Origin: an uncultured Alphaproteobacteria bacterium
Lineage (GTDB): Bacteria > Pseudomonadota > Alphaproteobacteria > Rhodobacterales > Rhodobacteraceae
Assembly: GCA_902619165.1 (NCBI GenBank)
Contig: CACNDI010000005.1
Coordinates: 1 to 64,000 of the forward strand
Reading direction: 5' to 3'
Length of the DNA stretch: 64,000 nucleotides
The notes under the pieces were generated by a model. It was not told the origin of the DNA, made no database searches, and was given only the letters and a program-made list of their open reading frames with translations. This document shows, one piece after another, positions 47,031 to 57,612 of the stretch (positions are counted from its first letter, which is position 1; the number at the start of each line of letters is the position of its first letter). A program made the position numbers and the translations under genes.

Positions 47031-49682
47031 ATGCTTTTAAAAGATATAAGGGAAACATTTGTTGATTTTTTTAAGTTAAATGATCACCAAATAATTAAAA
47101 GTTCATCTCTTGTGCCAGATAACGATCCAACCCTGATGTTTACAAATTCAGGAATGGTACAATTCAAGAATTTTTTTACCGGTATTGAAAAATCTAAAGT
47201 AAAGACAGCGGTTACATCTCAAAAATGTGTGCGTGCAGGTGGAAAGCATAATGATTTAGATAACGTTGGTTATACAGCGAGGCACCATACTTTTTTCGAA
47301 ATGCTTGGCAACTTTTCCTTCGGGGATTATTTCAAGGAAGAAGCAATAAGTCTGGCATGGCAGTTATTAACAAAAGAATTCAAGTTACCTAAAGAAAAAT
47401 TACTAGTAACTGTTTTTCATGAGGATTTCGAGGCGATAAATCTTTGGAAAAAATGTGCTAATCTCTCAGAGGATAAAATCATTAAAATCTCTACGAGTGA
47501 TAATTTTTGGAGTATGGGTCCTGTAGGGCCTTGCGGACCTTGTTCAGAGATTTTTTATGATCATGGCCCATCTGTTTCAGGCGGTCCTCCTGGATCTGCT
47601 GATGAAGATGGTGATCGTTTTGTAGAAATCTGGAATCTTGTTTTTATGCAATATGAGCAAATGCCTGATGGCACAAGGATAGATTTGCCAAAACCATCTA
47701 TTGATACTGGAATGGGTTTGGAAAGAATTGCAGCAGTTTTACAAGGAAAGCATGATAACTACGACACTGACCTATTTAAAAAGCTTATTGAGAAATCTGC
47801 TGAATATTCTAATACAGATCCGTATGGGAATAAGAATATTCATCATAGGGTAATATCGGATCATTTAAGATCTGCTTCGTTTTTGATTGCTGATGGCGTT
47901 ATGCCCTCTAATGAGGGTAGAGGGTATGTGCTTAGAAGGATTATGAGACGAGCCATGAGGCATTGCCACTTATTGGGTTGTGAAGAACCTCATCTTTACA
48001 AAATTTTCCCGTCTCTACTGCAGCAAATGGGCGATGCTTTCCCTGAACTTATTGAGAGAAAAAGCCTTATCGAAAATACTCTGAAGGAAGAAGAGACACG
48101 TTTCAAACTTACTTTGGATAGGGGCTTGAAATTATTAAATGAGGAGCTTGCTATCCTCGAAGATAAAAAACTTTTTTCTGGCGAGGTAGCTTTCAAATTA
48201 TACGACACTTATGGGTTCCCATTAGACTTAACAGAAGATGTTTTAAGAGAAAGTAATAAAAGAGTAGATATAGAAACATTTGACAAGAAGATGAAAGAGC
48301 AGCGTGATAAGGCTCGCGCATCTTGGATTGGATCGGGAGATGAGTCTGAGGAAAAAATATGGGCTGATTTAAGATCGAAAGAAGATGCTACAGAATTTCT
48401 AGGTTATGAAAGGGAGAGAAGTCAGGGCCTGATTACCAAGATTATTCAAGACGGAAAATATATAGAAAAATTATCTCAAGATGAAATTGGCATTATAGTT
48501 ATGAACCAGACTTGCTTTTATGGGGAGTCTGGAGGTCAGGTAGGAGATCAAGGACAAATACGAGGCATTAGTGGATTAGGTAAAGTGACAGATACAAAGA
48601 GGGTAGGACAAATTTTTGTACACTTTGTTGAGGTGCAGAAAGGTTATTTTGAGGTAGGAAATAATTTAGAACAGCTTATAAATACTGATCTAAGGCTTGA
48701 TATTAAAAGAAATCACTCCGGAACCCACTTGGTTCATGAAGCGCTTAGAAGAATAGTAGGAGAACATGTTGCTCAGAGAGGCTCTCTTAATAATGCTGAT
48801 CGGCTTAGGTTTGACTTTAGTCATGATAAACCTGTTACAGAGGAACAGATCTTTCTAGTCGAGCAGTTGGTTAATAAGCACATTAGGGAAAATACTTCAG
48901 TTATTACTGAAATAATGCAATTAGAGAGTGCAAAACAACAAGGAGCAAGGGCTTTGTTTGGTGAAAAGTATGGTGACGATGTAAGAGTTGTTAAAATGTC
49001 GCCAGAAGATGAAAATCATTTCTCAATAGAATTATGTGGTGGTACTCATGTTGAGTCTACTGGTGATATTGGATTTTTGAAAATTATAGGAGAGAGTGCT
49101 TCGTCATCTGGAGTACGTAGGCTAGAAGCGGTTACAGGAAAAAAAGTTGTAGACTTTATCGAAAACATCCAAGTGGTGAATAACAGAGTTTCGTCTCTTC
49201 TAAATGTAAGTATAGAAAATTTAGCTGATAGAGTTAATAGTCTTTTGGAGGAGAAAAAAAGGCTAGAGCAAAAGAATGCTGAGCTAAATAGAGCTCTGAT
49301 TAGTGGCGAGGGAGAACAAAAAAGTGAAAACCTCGAAAAGATAGGAAAAAATATAACTTTTTCTGGAAAGGTTGTTAAAGACATACCTAACAAGGACTTA
49401 AGGACGTTTGTAGATAATATTAAGAAACAAAATAAAAATGTAATTGCCGTACTTTTATCAAAAGTTGGTACCAAGGTACAGATAGCAGTGGGAATTTCTG
49501 ACACCCTAGTTGAAAAGGTCTCAGCAGTTGATCTAGTTAAAATTTTATCCTCAAAAACAGGAGGCAAGGGCGGTGGAGGCAGACCTGATTTTGCTCAAGG
49601 CGGAGGTACTCTCCCCGATCAGGCTGATCAAGCTTTATTGCACTTGAAATCATATTTAATTGGCACTCTATCTAGTGATTAA
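47031..49682 (+). CDS. alaS: Alanine--tRNA ligase
   Basis: 883 aa from the ATG at 47031; the frame is open for 12 more codons from 46995, but the family starts at IRETFVDFF. Class II catalytic core is N-terminal. The editing domain has the zinc ligands [11 protein letters not shown] and CGGTHVES. The C-Ala domain ends with the [16 protein letters not shown] loop. recA then alaS is a conserved alphaproteobacterial order. The stop overlaps the convergent icd by 4 bp. Confidence 0.96.
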   Translation: MLLKDIRETFVDFFKLNDHQIIKSSSLVPDNDPTLMFTNSGMVQFKNFFTGIEKSKVKTAVTSQKCVRAGGKHNDLDNVGYTARHHTFFEMLGNFSFGDYFKEEAISLAWQLLTKEFKLPKEKLLVTVFHEDFEAINLWKKCANLSEDKIIKISTSDNFWSMGPVGPCGPCSEIFYDHGPSVSGGPPGSADEDGDRFVEIWNLVFMQYEQMPDGTRIDLPKPSIDTGMGLERIAAVLQGKHDNYDTDLFKKLIEKSAEYSNTDPYGNKNIHHRVISDHLRSASFLIADGVMPSNEGRGYVLRRIMRRAMRHCHLLGCEEPHLYKIFPSLLQQMGDAFPELIERKSLIENTLKEEETRFKLTLDRGLKLLNEELAILEDKKLFSGEVAFKLYDTYGFPLDLTEDVLRESNKRVDIETFDKKMKEQRDKARASWIGSGDESEEKIWADLRSKEDATEFLGYERERSQGLITKIIQDGKYIEKLSQDEIGIIVMNQTCFYGESGGQVGDQGQIRGISGLGKVTDTKRVGQIFVHFVEVQKGYFEVGNNLEQLINTDLRLDIKRNHSGTHLVHEALRRIVGEHVAQRGSLNNADRLRFDFSHDKPVTEEQIFLVEQLVNKHIRENTSVITEIMQLESAKQQGARALFGEKYGDDVRVVKMSPEDENHFSIELCGGTHVESTGDIGFLKIIGESASSSGVRRLEAVTGKKVVDFIENIQVVNNRVSSLLNVSIENLADRVNSLLEEKKRLEQKNAELNRALISGEGEQKSENLEKIGKNITFSGKVVKDIPNKDLRTFVDNIKKQNKNVIAVLLSKVGTKVQIAVGISDTLVEKVSAVDLVKILSSKTGGKGGGGRPDFAQGGGTLPDQADQALLHLKSYLIGTLSSD

Positions 49683-50902
49683 ATGTTAATTTTAGATAAT
49701 TTATTTTCTAGATTTGTGTTAACCTTTTCAAGGAATCCTTCTGTTGACAACCACTTTTGGTCTTCACCAACAAGAATTGCAAGATCTTTAGTCATATCAC
49801 CCTTTTCTACTGTCTCAATCACTACTTTTTCGAGAGCTTCTGCAAAAGTAGCTAACTGTGAGTTTTCGTCAAGCTTCGCTCTGTGTTTAAGACCACCGCT
49901 CCAAGCGTATATCGAAGCTATGGAGTTTGTTGACGTTGCTTCTCCCCTTTGATGAGCCCTAAAGTGTCTTGTAACAGTGCCATGGGCTGCTTCTGCCTCT
50001 ACTATTTTTCCATCGGGAGTCATTAATTGGCTCGTCATAAGACCAAGAGATCCAAAACCCTGCGCAACGGTATCAGACTGCACATCTCCATCATAGTTTT
50101 TGCAAGCCCATACAAAACCTCCAGACCATTTCAGGGCGCATGCAACCATATCATCAATTAATCTATGCTCATAAATTATTCCGGCTTTTTTGAATTGAGA
50201 CTCGAATTCTTTTTCATATATTTCCTGAAAGAGGTCTTTAAATCTTCCATCGTAAGTTTTCATAATCGTGTTTTTGGTTGAGAGATAAACGTCCCAATTC
50301 ATTTTCAAGCCATAATTCATTGAAGCTCTAGCAAAATCAATAATGGATTGGTCCAAATTATACATTCCCATGGCTATTCCAGATGATGGTGCATCGAACA
50401 CTTCATGCTCAATTTGTTTCCCATCTTCGCCAACAAACTTCATAATTAATTTTCCTTTTCCAGGAAACTTAAAATCGGTAGCTTTGTACTGGTCACCGTA
50501 AGCATGTCTGCCAACAATTATTGGCTTTGTCCATCCTGGTACCAAGCGGGGCACATTGTTACAAATTATTGGTGCTCTGAAGACTACACCCCCTAAAATA
50601 TTTCTGATAGTTCCATTAGGAGATTTCCACATTTTCTTTAAATTAAACTCTTCAACTCTTGCTTCGTCTGGTGTAATGGTCGCGCATTTTACAGCAACTC
50701 CGTGCTTAAGCGTTGCGTGTGCTGCTTGAATTGTAACATTGTCATCTGTTCGATCTCTTTCTTCTATACCAAGGTCATAATATTCTAAGGGAATGTCTAA
50801 GTAAGGAAGTATTAATTTATTTTTAATGAAATTCCATATAATCCTGGTCATTTCGTCGCCATCCATTTCGACAACGGTGTTTTCTACTTTTATTTTAGAC
50901 AT
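49679..50902 (-). CDS. icd: Isocitrate dehydrogenase (NADP+)
   Basis: 407 aa, matching the eukaryotic-like dimeric NADP-IDH type found in alphaproteobacteria. [12 protein letters not shown] at the N-terminus, [13 protein letters not shown] (isocitrate-binding Ser) and the NYDGDVQSD stretch (metal-binding Asp) are conserved. It makes 2-oxoglutarate in the TCA cycle. It is tail to tail with alaS; the alaS-icd neighbourhood is frequent in Rhodobacterales. Confidence 0.96.
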   Translation of the reverse strand: MSKIKVENTVVEMDGDEMTRIIWNFIKNKLILPYLDIPLEYYDLGIEERDRTDDNVTIQAAHATLKHGVAVKCATITPDEARVEEFNLKKMWKSPNGTIRNILGGVVFRAPIICNNVPRLVPGWTKPIIVGRHAYGDQYKATDFKFPGKGKLIMKFVGEDGKQIEHEVFDAPSSGIAMGMYNLDQSIIDFARASMNYGLKMNWDVYLSTKNTIMKTYDGRFKDLFQEIYEKEFESQFKKAGIIYEHRLIDDMVACALKWSGGFVWACKNYDGDVQSDTVAQGFGSLGLMTSQLMTPDGKIVEAEAAHGTVTRHFRAHQRGEATSTNSIASIYAWSGGLKHRAKLDENSQLATFAEALEKVVIETVEKGDMTKDLAILVGEDQKWLSTEGFLEKVNTNLENKLSKINI

Positions 50903-51019
50903 TGATTTACTCTTTCAATTTAAACTTTAGAATGGTATTTGGTTAAGGTTTATGGGAATCTTAATCGGTGTTCAACTGTTTTTTCTTCTATATTTAAGAA
51001 ATATTCGGTAGTTTTAAAT

Positions 51020-51763
51020 GTGGAAAATTTAATACAAAAGTTAAATCCAGTCTTCATACTGGTAAATCCTCAAATGGCAGAAAATATCGGTGCAGCGGCG
51101 AGGGCGATGCTAAATTTTGGTTTCTTAAACTTGAGACTAGTAAGGCCTAGAGAAAATCATCTCTCCGATAGAGCATTAGCGATGGCCGCAGGTGCAGGTA
51201 GGGTTCTTGATCAGGCTCAAATTTTTGAAAATGTAGCAGATGCTTGCAAGGATCTAAATGAAGTTTTAGCGACCAGTGCTCGCGATAGATATAAGTATAA
51301 GGATGTCATAGACCCAATAATGGGGTGTAATACTATTTTTCAAAGCTGTATCAGTGGATTTAAAGTGGGCATTCTGTTTGGCGGCGAAAGATCAGGCCTA
51401 TCTAACGAAGATTTATTTTTGGCTAAAAAACTTATCAGAATACCATCCAACCCTATTTTTAGTTCTCTAAACCTTGCTCAGAGTGTTTTGTTAATATCAT
51501 ATCAACTAAATGTTTGTTCTCTCAAAAAAAATGCAAAGGCTTCTCATAATAATGTACCAATATCAAAAGCTAATTATGAAGAAATGCAGGCTTTTACTAC
51601 GAAATTAGAAATCGAATTGGATAAAAAAAATTTTTTTTATCCAGAAGGTAAAAAGAAAAGAATGAAGACTAGGTTAAGAAAACTAATTTATGGCCTCGAA
51701 TTGAACAAAGAAGACGTTAAGATTTTTCATGGAGTTTTAAAGGCTCTTATAAAAAAGAACTAG
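51020..51763 (+). CDS. trmJ: TrmJ-like tRNA (cytidine/uridine-32-2'-O-)methyltransferase
   Basis: 247 aa from the GTG at 51020; the frame is open to a TTG at 50939, but the family begins close to FILVNPQMAENIGAAARAM. SPOUT-fold knot motifs: GAAARAMLNFG, LFGGERSGLSNEDL and the C-terminal SSLNLAQSVLLISYQL. It 2'-O-methylates position 32 of tRNAs. It is divergent from icd and upstream of ctaA. Confidence 0.87.
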   Translation: MENLIQKLNPVFILVNPQMAENIGAAARAMLNFGFLNLRLVRPRENHLSDRALAMAAGAGRVLDQAQIFENVADACKDLNEVLATSARDRYKYKDVIDPIMGCNTIFQSCISGFKVGILFGGERSGLSNEDLFLAKKLIRIPSNPIFSSLNLAQSVLLISYQLNVCSLKKNAKASHNNVPISKANYEEMQAFTTKLEIELDKKNFFYPEGKKKRMKTRLRKLIYGLELNKEDVKIFHGVLKALIKKN

Positions 51764-51836
51764 ATTTCATTGAGTTATTTTCTTTTCTGTGTTTTTGAAC
51801 TAATTTATAACTAAAAGAAATACAAGAATTCGATTT

Positions 51837-52961
51837 ATGACTAAAAGTAGAAAATTATTCGAGGAGATAGACGAAAGATCAGATAATAATAAAGCAAGCT
51901 CAATAGAAACATTTTCTATTGAACAATCGTCCTGGTTAAGCATCTGGCTTTGGACACTATTGGTATCTCTAATAAGTCTTATATTGGTAGGAGGTTGGAC
52001 TCGTTTAACGGACTCTGGCCTCTCTATAGTTGAGTGGAAACCTATAACTGGCATGATTCCCCCTTTCAACTCCGAAGGATGGATTGTTGAGTTTGAAAAG
52101 TACAAAAGCATTCCAGAATTTAAATTAGTTAATTTCGACATAACCATGGACGAATTTAAATTTATCTATTGGTGGGAGTGGGGACATAGACAGTTAGCGA
52201 GGTTTATAGGACTTGTTTGGTTTGTGGGATTTCTTATATTATGGATAAGGCGGCAAATACCCGAGAGATGGACTCTTTATTTTTTTGGTATAGGGTTACT
52301 CGGTGCTTTGCAGGCATTTTTGGGATGGTGGATGGTATCTTCCGGATTAGATGGGCAAGTAGTAGATGTTTTTTCATATAGATTGGCTATCCACTTAACT
52401 ATGGCGTTTATTATCCTCGCTCTAATATTTTGGGCTATTTTGTTTCACTCTGGAAATTCAGCAAAGATGTTTGAGTCTAGAAGACACCGGAATAAAGTTT
52501 CTGTAAATATTTTAGCTGGACTAGGTGTACTATGTTATGTTCAGCTAGCGCTGGGAGCACTAGTTGCAGGTATCGATGCCGGAAGATCTTATAATGATTG
52601 GCCTTTAATGAATGGAAACTGGATACCGGTAGATTTGTTCGAGTATGAGCCTTTTATGACCAATTTTTTTGAAAACCCCGGTCTTGTTCAATTTAACCAT
52701 CGATTGACTGCTTATTTACTTCTCATTGTGGTAAGTATCATTTGGTGGGTTAATAGAAGAAACCCTTATTTTAAAATAAGAGTAGCCGCTAATTACTTAA
52801 TGATTATCATTTTAGTTCAGATGTTTCTAGGAATTATTACCGTTTTGTATAGTGCACCTCTCTCACTTGCCAGCTTACATCAATTTACTGCAATTCTCTT
52901 TATACTTGCCTATATTAATTTGTTGTTTAAAACCTACTATCCAGTAAGCCAAAAAATTTAA
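51837..52961 (+). CDS. ctaA: Heme A synthase (CtaA/Cox15)
   Basis: 374 aa with about eight membrane helices. Heme-ligand histidines appear in WGHRQLARFIG, RLAIHLTMAF, FNHRLTAYLL and SLHQFTAILF, the four expected for the type found in alphaproteobacteria. GGWTRLTDSGLSIVEWKP is the family N-terminal motif. It oxidises heme O to heme A for cytochrome c oxidase in the inner membrane. No cox genes are in the window. Confidence 0.94.
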   Translation: MTKSRKLFEEIDERSDNNKASSIETFSIEQSSWLSIWLWTLLVSLISLILVGGWTRLTDSGLSIVEWKPITGMIPPFNSEGWIVEFEKYKSIPEFKLVNFDITMDEFKFIYWWEWGHRQLARFIGLVWFVGFLILWIRRQIPERWTLYFFGIGLLGALQAFLGWWMVSSGLDGQVVDVFSYRLAIHLTMAFIILALIFWAILFHSGNSAKMFESRRHRNKVSVNILAGLGVLCYVQLALGALVAGIDAGRSYNDWPLMNGNWIPVDLFEYEPFMTNFFENPGLVQFNHRLTAYLLLIVVSIIWWVNRRNPYFKIRVAANYLMIIILVQMFLGIITVLYSAPLSLASLHQFTAILFILAYINLLFKTYYPVSQKI

Positions 52962-52988
52962 TACTCAAAATTTTTTATTTATATTCAA

Positions 52989-53765
52989 TCAACTCTTTTT
53001 GTTGAGAAAATCGTTCATTCCCTGATTAGTTTCTTTATATAGCAAATTCTCGACTATGACATTAGATGCATAGGAATAGGCATGATCAATTTCCATCTCA
53101 GCTTGTTTATAGAATGCCTTTTTCCCAATCTTAACTGCTAGTGAGAGTTTTGATGCGATCTTTTCGGCTATTTCTAGAGAACAATTACCTAGATCTTTAC
53201 TGTTAGCCACCTTGTTGATTAGTCCTAACTTTTCTGCTTGGAATGGATCTAAAAAATCTCCGGTAGTGAGCATTTCAAATGCTTTTTTTCTGTTGATGTT
53301 TCTTGAAAGAGCGACCATAGGAGTTGAGCAAAAAAGCCCTATGTCTACTCCATTTACTCCAAAAGATGCTTCTTCCGACGCGACGGCAATATCACATGTC
53401 GCTACTAATTGACAACCCGCAGCTGCAGCTACTCCCTGTACTTCAGCTATTACAGGTTGCGGTAACTCTCGAATAAGCTTCATAACATAAGTGCATTTTG
53501 ACAATAATTTTTCAAAGTAAGCTTTGCCTCCATCGTTTTTAAGATTCCTTTTTTCCTGCATTTCCTTAAGGTCATGACCTGGGCAGAACGCTCTTCCTGA
53601 TGCTTTAATAATTACTGACTTAATCTTTTTAGATTTTTCAATTTCCTCCAAGTTTAACTTTAGAGCCTCTAGCATGGCCTCTGAAAGAGCATTTAAGTTT
53701 TTTGGCGAATTTAATGTTAAAATTGCTATTTCATTCTGATCTGATCTTAATAAAATTTCATTCAT
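52989..53765 (-). CDS. Enoyl-CoA hydratase family protein
   Basis: 258 aa crotonase. The oxyanion-hole segments FCPGHDLKEM (about residues 60-69) and GVAAAAGCQLVATCDIA (about 107-123) are clear. The region VNGVDIGLFCSTP corresponds to the catalytic loop, where the usual catalytic glutamates are not obvious. It is divergent from a PaaI thioesterase gene, with rplM-rpsI beyond; this order is typical of alphaproteobacteria. Confidence 0.87.
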   Translation of the reverse strand: MNEILLRSDQNEIAILTLNSPKNLNALSEAMLEALKLNLEEIEKSKKIKSVIIKASGRAFCPGHDLKEMQEKRNLKNDGGKAYFEKLLSKCTYVMKLIRELPQPVIAEVQGVAAAAGCQLVATCDIAVASEEASFGVNGVDIGLFCSTPMVALSRNINRKKAFEMLTTGDFLDPFQAEKLGLINKVANSKDLGNCSLEIAEKIASKLSLAVKIGKKAFYKQAEMEIDHAYSYASNVIVENLLYKETNQGMNDFLNKKS

Positions 53766-53855
53766 GTTTATTTTCCGCTATTAACTTGTGTTTCTTTAAA
53801 CAGTTTTAAGAGTATAATAAAACTATATATAAAATAATGAATAATGTGAACAAAA

Positions 53856-54263
53856 ATGAAAAGTGTTGAAGATTTAACAGCATATTTTGACAAAGTTTTT
53901 TTTCAAAAAGCCTCGAGGTTTGAGTTTTTGGAAATAGATGATGGACACTCACTTGTGAAGCTAAGTCCCATAGACCAAGATTTGAGACCGGGAAATACTG
54001 TCTCGGGACCGGTGATGTTTGAAATAGCAGATTGTGCATTTTATGCGGCGATTCTTTTTAAAGATCCTGACCCTATGTCAGTTACGGTAAATTGTTCAAT
54101 GAACTTTTTTAAAAGACCCAGCGTCAGCGATTTGTTTGCTAAAGCAACTATATTGAAATTCGGACAAAAGTTAGTAGTAGGAGAGGTGACAATATATTCC
54201 GGAAGTCTTAACGATAGTGTCGCACAGGCAATGATGACTTATGCTAGAGCCGTAAAAAAGTGA
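53856..54263 (+). CDS. PaaI-family hotdog thioesterase
   Basis: 135 aa single hotdog domain. LRPGNTVSGPVMFEIADCAFYAAIL (about residues 43-67) forms the central helix with an Asp in the catalytic position, followed by SVTVNCSMNFFKRP. It hydrolyses acyl-CoA thioesters. It stands 89 bp before rplM, a conserved alphaproteobacterial neighbour. Confidence 0.85.
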   Translation: MKSVEDLTAYFDKVFFQKASRFEFLEIDDGHSLVKLSPIDQDLRPGNTVSGPVMFEIADCAFYAAILFKDPDPMSVTVNCSMNFFKRPSVSDLFAKATILKFGQKLVVGEVTIYSGSLNDSVAQAMMTYARAVKK

Positions 54264-54352
54264 TTTTACTAAAAATAAAGAGAAACATGACACTTTGCTA
54301 TTGACCTAGGAAATTAATCGGTTAAAAGATAATACGATTTTAGGAAATTTTA

Positions 54353-54820
54353 ATGAAAACCTTTTCAATAAAGCCCTCTGAGATACAGAAAAAGTGGATT
54401 TTAATAGACGCTGATGGCTTAGTTTTGGGGCGCTTGGCCGCTAAGGTTGCCACCATCCTCAGAGGAAAAGAAAAGCCTACATATACCCCTCATATGGACA
54501 TGGGCGATAACGTAATAGTTATAAACGCTGAGAAGGTATATTTAACAGGAAATAAAAGAGATACCAAAACATATTATTGGCACACAGGCTATCCAGGCGG
54601 AATTAAATCTAGAGTAGCTAGTGATATGTTGGAAGGTAAGTTTCCCGAAAGAGTTATTGAAAAAGCGGTAAAACGCATGCTGCCAGGTGGTCCTTTATCG
54701 AGAAAGCAAATGACAAATTTGAGAATTTATAAGGGGCAAAATCATCCGCACGAAGGTCAAAGCCCAGAGATATTAAGTATAGGGGATATTAATAAAAAAA
54801 ATACTAGGAGAGTTAGATAA
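54353..54820 (+). CDS. rplM: 50S ribosomal protein L13
   Basis: 155 aa. [36 protein letters not shown] and [15 protein letters not shown] motifs are standard. A TTGACC at 54301-54306 could be a -35, but no well-spaced -10 is clear. rpsI begins on the last base of its stop (TAATG), the usual coupled pair. Confidence 0.97.
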   Translation: MKTFSIKPSEIQKKWILIDADGLVLGRLAAKVATILRGKEKPTYTPHMDMGDNVIVINAEKVYLTGNKRDTKTYYWHTGYPGGIKSRVASDMLEGKFPERVIEKAVKRMLPGGPLSRKQMTNLRIYKGQNHPHEGQSPEILSIGDINKKNTRRVR

Positions 54821-55275
54821 TGGCTGAAGTTGAAGAAGTAGTAAGCACGCCAACTAGTGAAAATAATGAAAAGCCGAAACTCGATAGCCTAGGAAGAGCT
54901 TATTCCACTGGCAAAAGGAAAGATGCTGTAGCTAGAGTATGGATAAAGAAAGGCAGCGGTAAAATAACGGTTAACAAAAAACCAGTGAATGAATATTTTG
55001 CTCGCCCAACCCTGCAAATGATAATTCAACAGGCATTTTCGGTTGCTAGTGTAGAAAATCAATTTGACGTAATGGCCACTGTAAAAGGCGGAGGTCTTTC
55101 CGGGCAAGCAGGCGCTGTGAGACATGGATTATCAAAAGCTCTTACTCTGTTTGATGGAGAATTACGGGGAGCGCTAAAGACCGCAGGATTTCTAACTAGG
55201 GACAGTAGAATAGTTGAACGTAAAAAGTATGGTAAGCCCAAAGCTAGAAGATCTTTTCAGTTTTCGAAGCGCTGA
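54820..55275 (+). CDS. rpsI: 30S ribosomal protein S9
   Basis: 151 aa with about 20 N-terminal extra residues. [37 protein letters not shown] and the C-terminal [16 protein letters not shown] reach the P-site tRNA. The last six codons (FQFSKR plus stop) are duplicated 6 kb downstream at 61259-61279, with changes only at third positions. The 3' end therefore seems to serve as an insertion site. Confidence 0.97.
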   Translation: MAEVEEVVSTPTSENNEKPKLDSLGRAYSTGKRKDAVARVWIKKGSGKITVNKKPVNEYFARPTLQMIIQQAFSVASVENQFDVMATVKGGGLSGQAGAVRHGLSKALTLFDGELRGALKTAGFLTRDSRIVERKKYGKPKARRSFQFSKR

Positions 55276-55398
55276 TTTTTTCGCGCTACCGTTTTTAATA
55301 AAATCGTTATAAAAAAAGTACTTAGTAGTTTTAAAGTGCTTTTTTGTGAGTAACATTCTCGATAATCGCTTTATTTTATTGAAGGCGTTTGCTACGAT
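55258..55398. repeat. Direct repeat A: rpsI 3' end, terminator and 37-bp core (left junction)
   Basis: Positions 55258-55387 align, with almost no gaps, to 61262-61392 (repeat C), including CAG/CAA codon, the stop, CTTAGTAG at 55321-55328 and GAAGGCG at 55381-55387. Positions 55319-55398 also match repeat B; 55362-55398 (37 bp) is identical to 57659-57695. This is the attL-like left edge of the island. Confidence 0.8.
55313..55345 (+). terminator. Intrinsic terminator of rplM-rpsI
   Basis: The stem 55313-55323 pairs with 55334-55344 (one G-U pair), the loop is AGTAGTTTTA, and the 3' side ends in a run of Ts. It sits inside direct repeat A, so diverged copies B and C carry remnants of this terminator. 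Confidence 0.7.
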
Positions 55399-55535
55399 GG
55401 GAAACATAAAATAAATCACAGAGTCGTTGCAGACTAACACAAAATGCGATTGCAGGAAGAGCGTTGTTATTTTGCCTAAAGATTGGTTTTATGCTTGAAT
55501 GCTCAAGGGTAATTTTTTAGAGTTATTATGAGGCA

Positions 55536-56360
55536 ATGACAAATAAAAACGATAAGGTTATTGAAGAATTTGGCGAAGAGTGGATAAAATTTGACTACGG
55601 AAATATTGATAAAGATAGCCTTAGAAAAAATTTTAAACAATACTTTAGCATTTTCCCTTGGGATTTATTGCCAAAAAACGCTGTTGGCTTTGATATGGGG
55701 TGTGGCACCGGTAGATGGGCACAGTTCGTTGCTCCAAAAGTAAAAACATTAAATTGCGTGGAGCCGAGTGATGCGATTGACGTTGCAAAGAAAAACTTAA
55801 CGGTCCATACGAATGTGAAATTCTATAAGGAAACCACCGAAAATTGTAGTTTACGTCCTCGCTCTCAAGACTTTGGTTATTGTCTAGGTGTTTTGCATCA
55901 TATTCCTAATACACAAAAAGCACTTGAAGACTGCACAAAATTACTGAAACCCGGAGCCCCGATATTACTTTACCTATATTATAATTTTGAAAATAAACCA
56001 ATTTGGTTTAAGTCTATCTGGAAGCTAAGTGACTATATCCGGCGAATTGTTTCTATCTCTCCAAAGGCTATTAAACATCCTATATCATCTGTAATTGCGT
56101 TATTAATATATTTTCCAATCAGTCGATTAGCTTACGTATTTGAAAAAATGGGATTTAACGTAGAAAATATTCCTCTTTCCGATTATAGAGCGAAGCCCTT
56201 TTACCAATGCAAAAATGATGCGCTTGATAGATTTGGAACAAGGCTCGAGCAAAGATTTAGTAAGTCACAAATAACAGAAATGTTAATGAAAGCTGACTGT
56301 AAGAACGTCGAATTTTCAGCAGCTACACCCTATTGGTGCTGTATTGCGTTTAAAAAATAA
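55536..56360 (+). CDS. Class I SAM-dependent methyltransferase
   Basis: 274 aa. Motif I is FDMGCGTGRWAQF near residue 52, with an acidic motif II in CVEPSD and GVLHHIPNTQKALE near residue 125. A hydrophobic stretch near 185-200 (SSVIALLIYFPIS) suggests membrane contact, and the overall layout resembles methyltransferases of sugar or lipid-linked pathways. It is the first gene after repeat A. Substrate unknown. Confidence 0.8.
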   Translation: MTNKNDKVIEEFGEEWIKFDYGNIDKDSLRKNFKQYFSIFPWDLLPKNAVGFDMGCGTGRWAQFVAPKVKTLNCVEPSDAIDVAKKNLTVHTNVKFYKETTENCSLRPRSQDFGYCLGVLHHIPNTQKALEDCTKLLKPGAPILLYLYYNFENKPIWFKSIWKLSDYIRRIVSISPKAIKHPISSVIALLIYFPISRLAYVFEKMGFNVENIPLSDYRAKPFYQCKNDALDRFGTRLEQRFSKSQITEMLMKADCKNVEFSAATPYWCCIAFKK

Positions 56361-56438
56361 TTAGTAACATGTGCAGGTGCTCAGCATATTAAGTCCTGTA
56401 TTCCAGTAATAACACGGTATACAAAAAACATGCAGTAA

Positions 56439-56633
56439 ATGGTTATTAACACACCACAAAGTCCAACAAAACAAAAAGTAGAGCAAAGCTTATATTACTG
56501 GTGGGGGTATGCATTAACTCTAAATACTTGCTACACTAATTTATGTGCAAAAGTACAAGCTGAAAAAAATGCTAATAACGGTAAAGGCATGTACAAAGTT
56601 TATAACGACTTTGGTGATGTAAGATATGAATAA
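56439..56633 (+). CDS. Hypothetical 64-aa protein in the island
   Basis: The frame begins MVINTPQSPTKQKVE and is rich in aromatic and polar residues (YYWWGYALTLNTCY). No family is recognised. The ribosome site is weak, and the 3' end touches a decayed phage-type gene, so it may be a chance or decayed frame. Confidence 0.3.
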   Translation: MVINTPQSPTKQKVEQSLYYWWGYALTLNTCYTNLCAKVQAEKNANNGKGMYKVYNDFGDVRYE

Positions 56634-56807
56634 TGCGATGGATGCCTCTAAAGCCGCCAGCAGCGTTCTGACAGCCGTCATTGAGGGTGAACTAACTCTC
56701 CGATTGAAGGAAAACGTGTTATGGGGCTTATCGATAGTTACAGACGCACTCTGGAACTAACTGAGATAGAAGAGCGTTTGAGGGCGTCGGAGAGTAGTAA
56801 TGAGTAA
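56626..56807 (+). pseudogene. DUF5681-like (phage/mobile-element) gene remnant, frameshifted
   Basis: Frame one reads SKAASSVLTAVIEGELT; after a frame change near 56695-56700 the next frame reads PIEGKRVMGLIDSYRRTLE and on to ERLRAS, ending at TAA 56805-56807. Joined, this matches, from memory, the C-terminal pattern of DUF5681 proteins (GELTPxEA then a YxRTLExTExExRLxxLE-like helix), which occur in prophages and mobile elements. The N-terminal part is missing. GC is about 50%, well above the neighbours, a sign of transfer. Confidence 0.6.
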
Positions 56808-57386
56808 ACAGCAAGGTTTAAAAAGCACCAATCTAACAAAAATATTTATCTCTAGTGAAAATGAATTGTGGGAGTGGTTAGATGTGAACCACGTATCTGA
56901 ACAATCATTTCTATTAGTCACTCAGAAAAAAACAAATACAGAAAAATATGTAATTCGCAATGTCGTGTTGGACGCATTATTAGCCTATGGCTCGATTGAT
57001 GGACGGCGTTATGCATTGGACACAGACAGGACGATGCAGCTTATCTGCAAACGAAAACAGAAGGATTGGACAGATACTTACAGAAAAAGGGTTGAAAAGT
57101 TAATTGCAGAAGGAAAACTAAAAAAAGCGGGATTTGAGGCTATGAATCTAGCAAACATGGGACATGGCTAGCCAATCAAAACGTAGACAATTTAGAAGCA
57201 CCAACTGCTCTTCTTGATGCTTTGGATATGAAAACAGGCTTAGCTTGGTGGCAATCAGCAGCCCCTTCTTACCAAAGAAACGTTTAACGTTGGCTAAACT
57301 TAGCAAAAACCTATAAAACAAGGCTAAAACGAATTAATGAAATCGCAAACGCATGTCATAATGGTCAAAAAATAAAAAATCTATAA
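56800..57386 (+). pseudogene. YdeI/OmpD-associated (bacteriocin-protection) family pseudogene
   Basis: An intact 123-aa front part (56800-57171) has LLAYGSIDGRRYALD, DRTMQLICKRKQKDWTDTY and RVEKLIAEGKLKKAGFEA, which are YdeI-family motifs. The expected C-terminal half continues in another frame from about 57180 (LLDALDMKTGLAWWQSAAPS) and past an in-frame TAA at NV-stop-RWLNLAKTYKTR to 57386. So there is one frameshift and one stop in a gene that should be about 190 aa. The truncated front part could still be translated. Confidence 0.75.
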
Positions 57387-57438
57387 TTTTGAATACTGCT
57401 ATGGAAACTAAGCGAGAAAATAAGTTGGAGGCAGTAGC

Positions 57439-57612
57439 ATGAGTAACTTTAATGTAGATAAAATTTTAAAAGAACTAGCTGAAGAAAGAATGCAACTAAG
57501 CAAACATTCAATTAGCAACAGCGAGTGTATGAGCATAAATGATGATAACGCTGACTTTGATGAAGCAGTTTTAAATGAAACACTTAGTAAACTATATAAA
57601 ACAATTACTTAG
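57439..57612 (+). CDS. Small acidic 57-aa protein ending in repeat B
   Basis: An ATG at 57439 follows a strong GGAGG with 7-8 nt spacing. The protein begins MSNFNVDKILKELAEER and looks helical and charged. No family is recognised. Its stop TAG (57610-57612) lies within the CTTAGTAG of repeat B, so this repeat copy provides its terminator region, as repeat A does for rpsI. Confidence 0.5.
   Translation: MSNFNVDKILKELAEERMQLSKHSISNSECMSINDDNADFDEAVLNETLSKLYKTIT

Noticed and set aside
49046-49567. 173-aa frame antisense to alaS
   Set aside because: Shadow of a conserved gene, low-complexity Ser/Phe-rich translation, no ribosome site.
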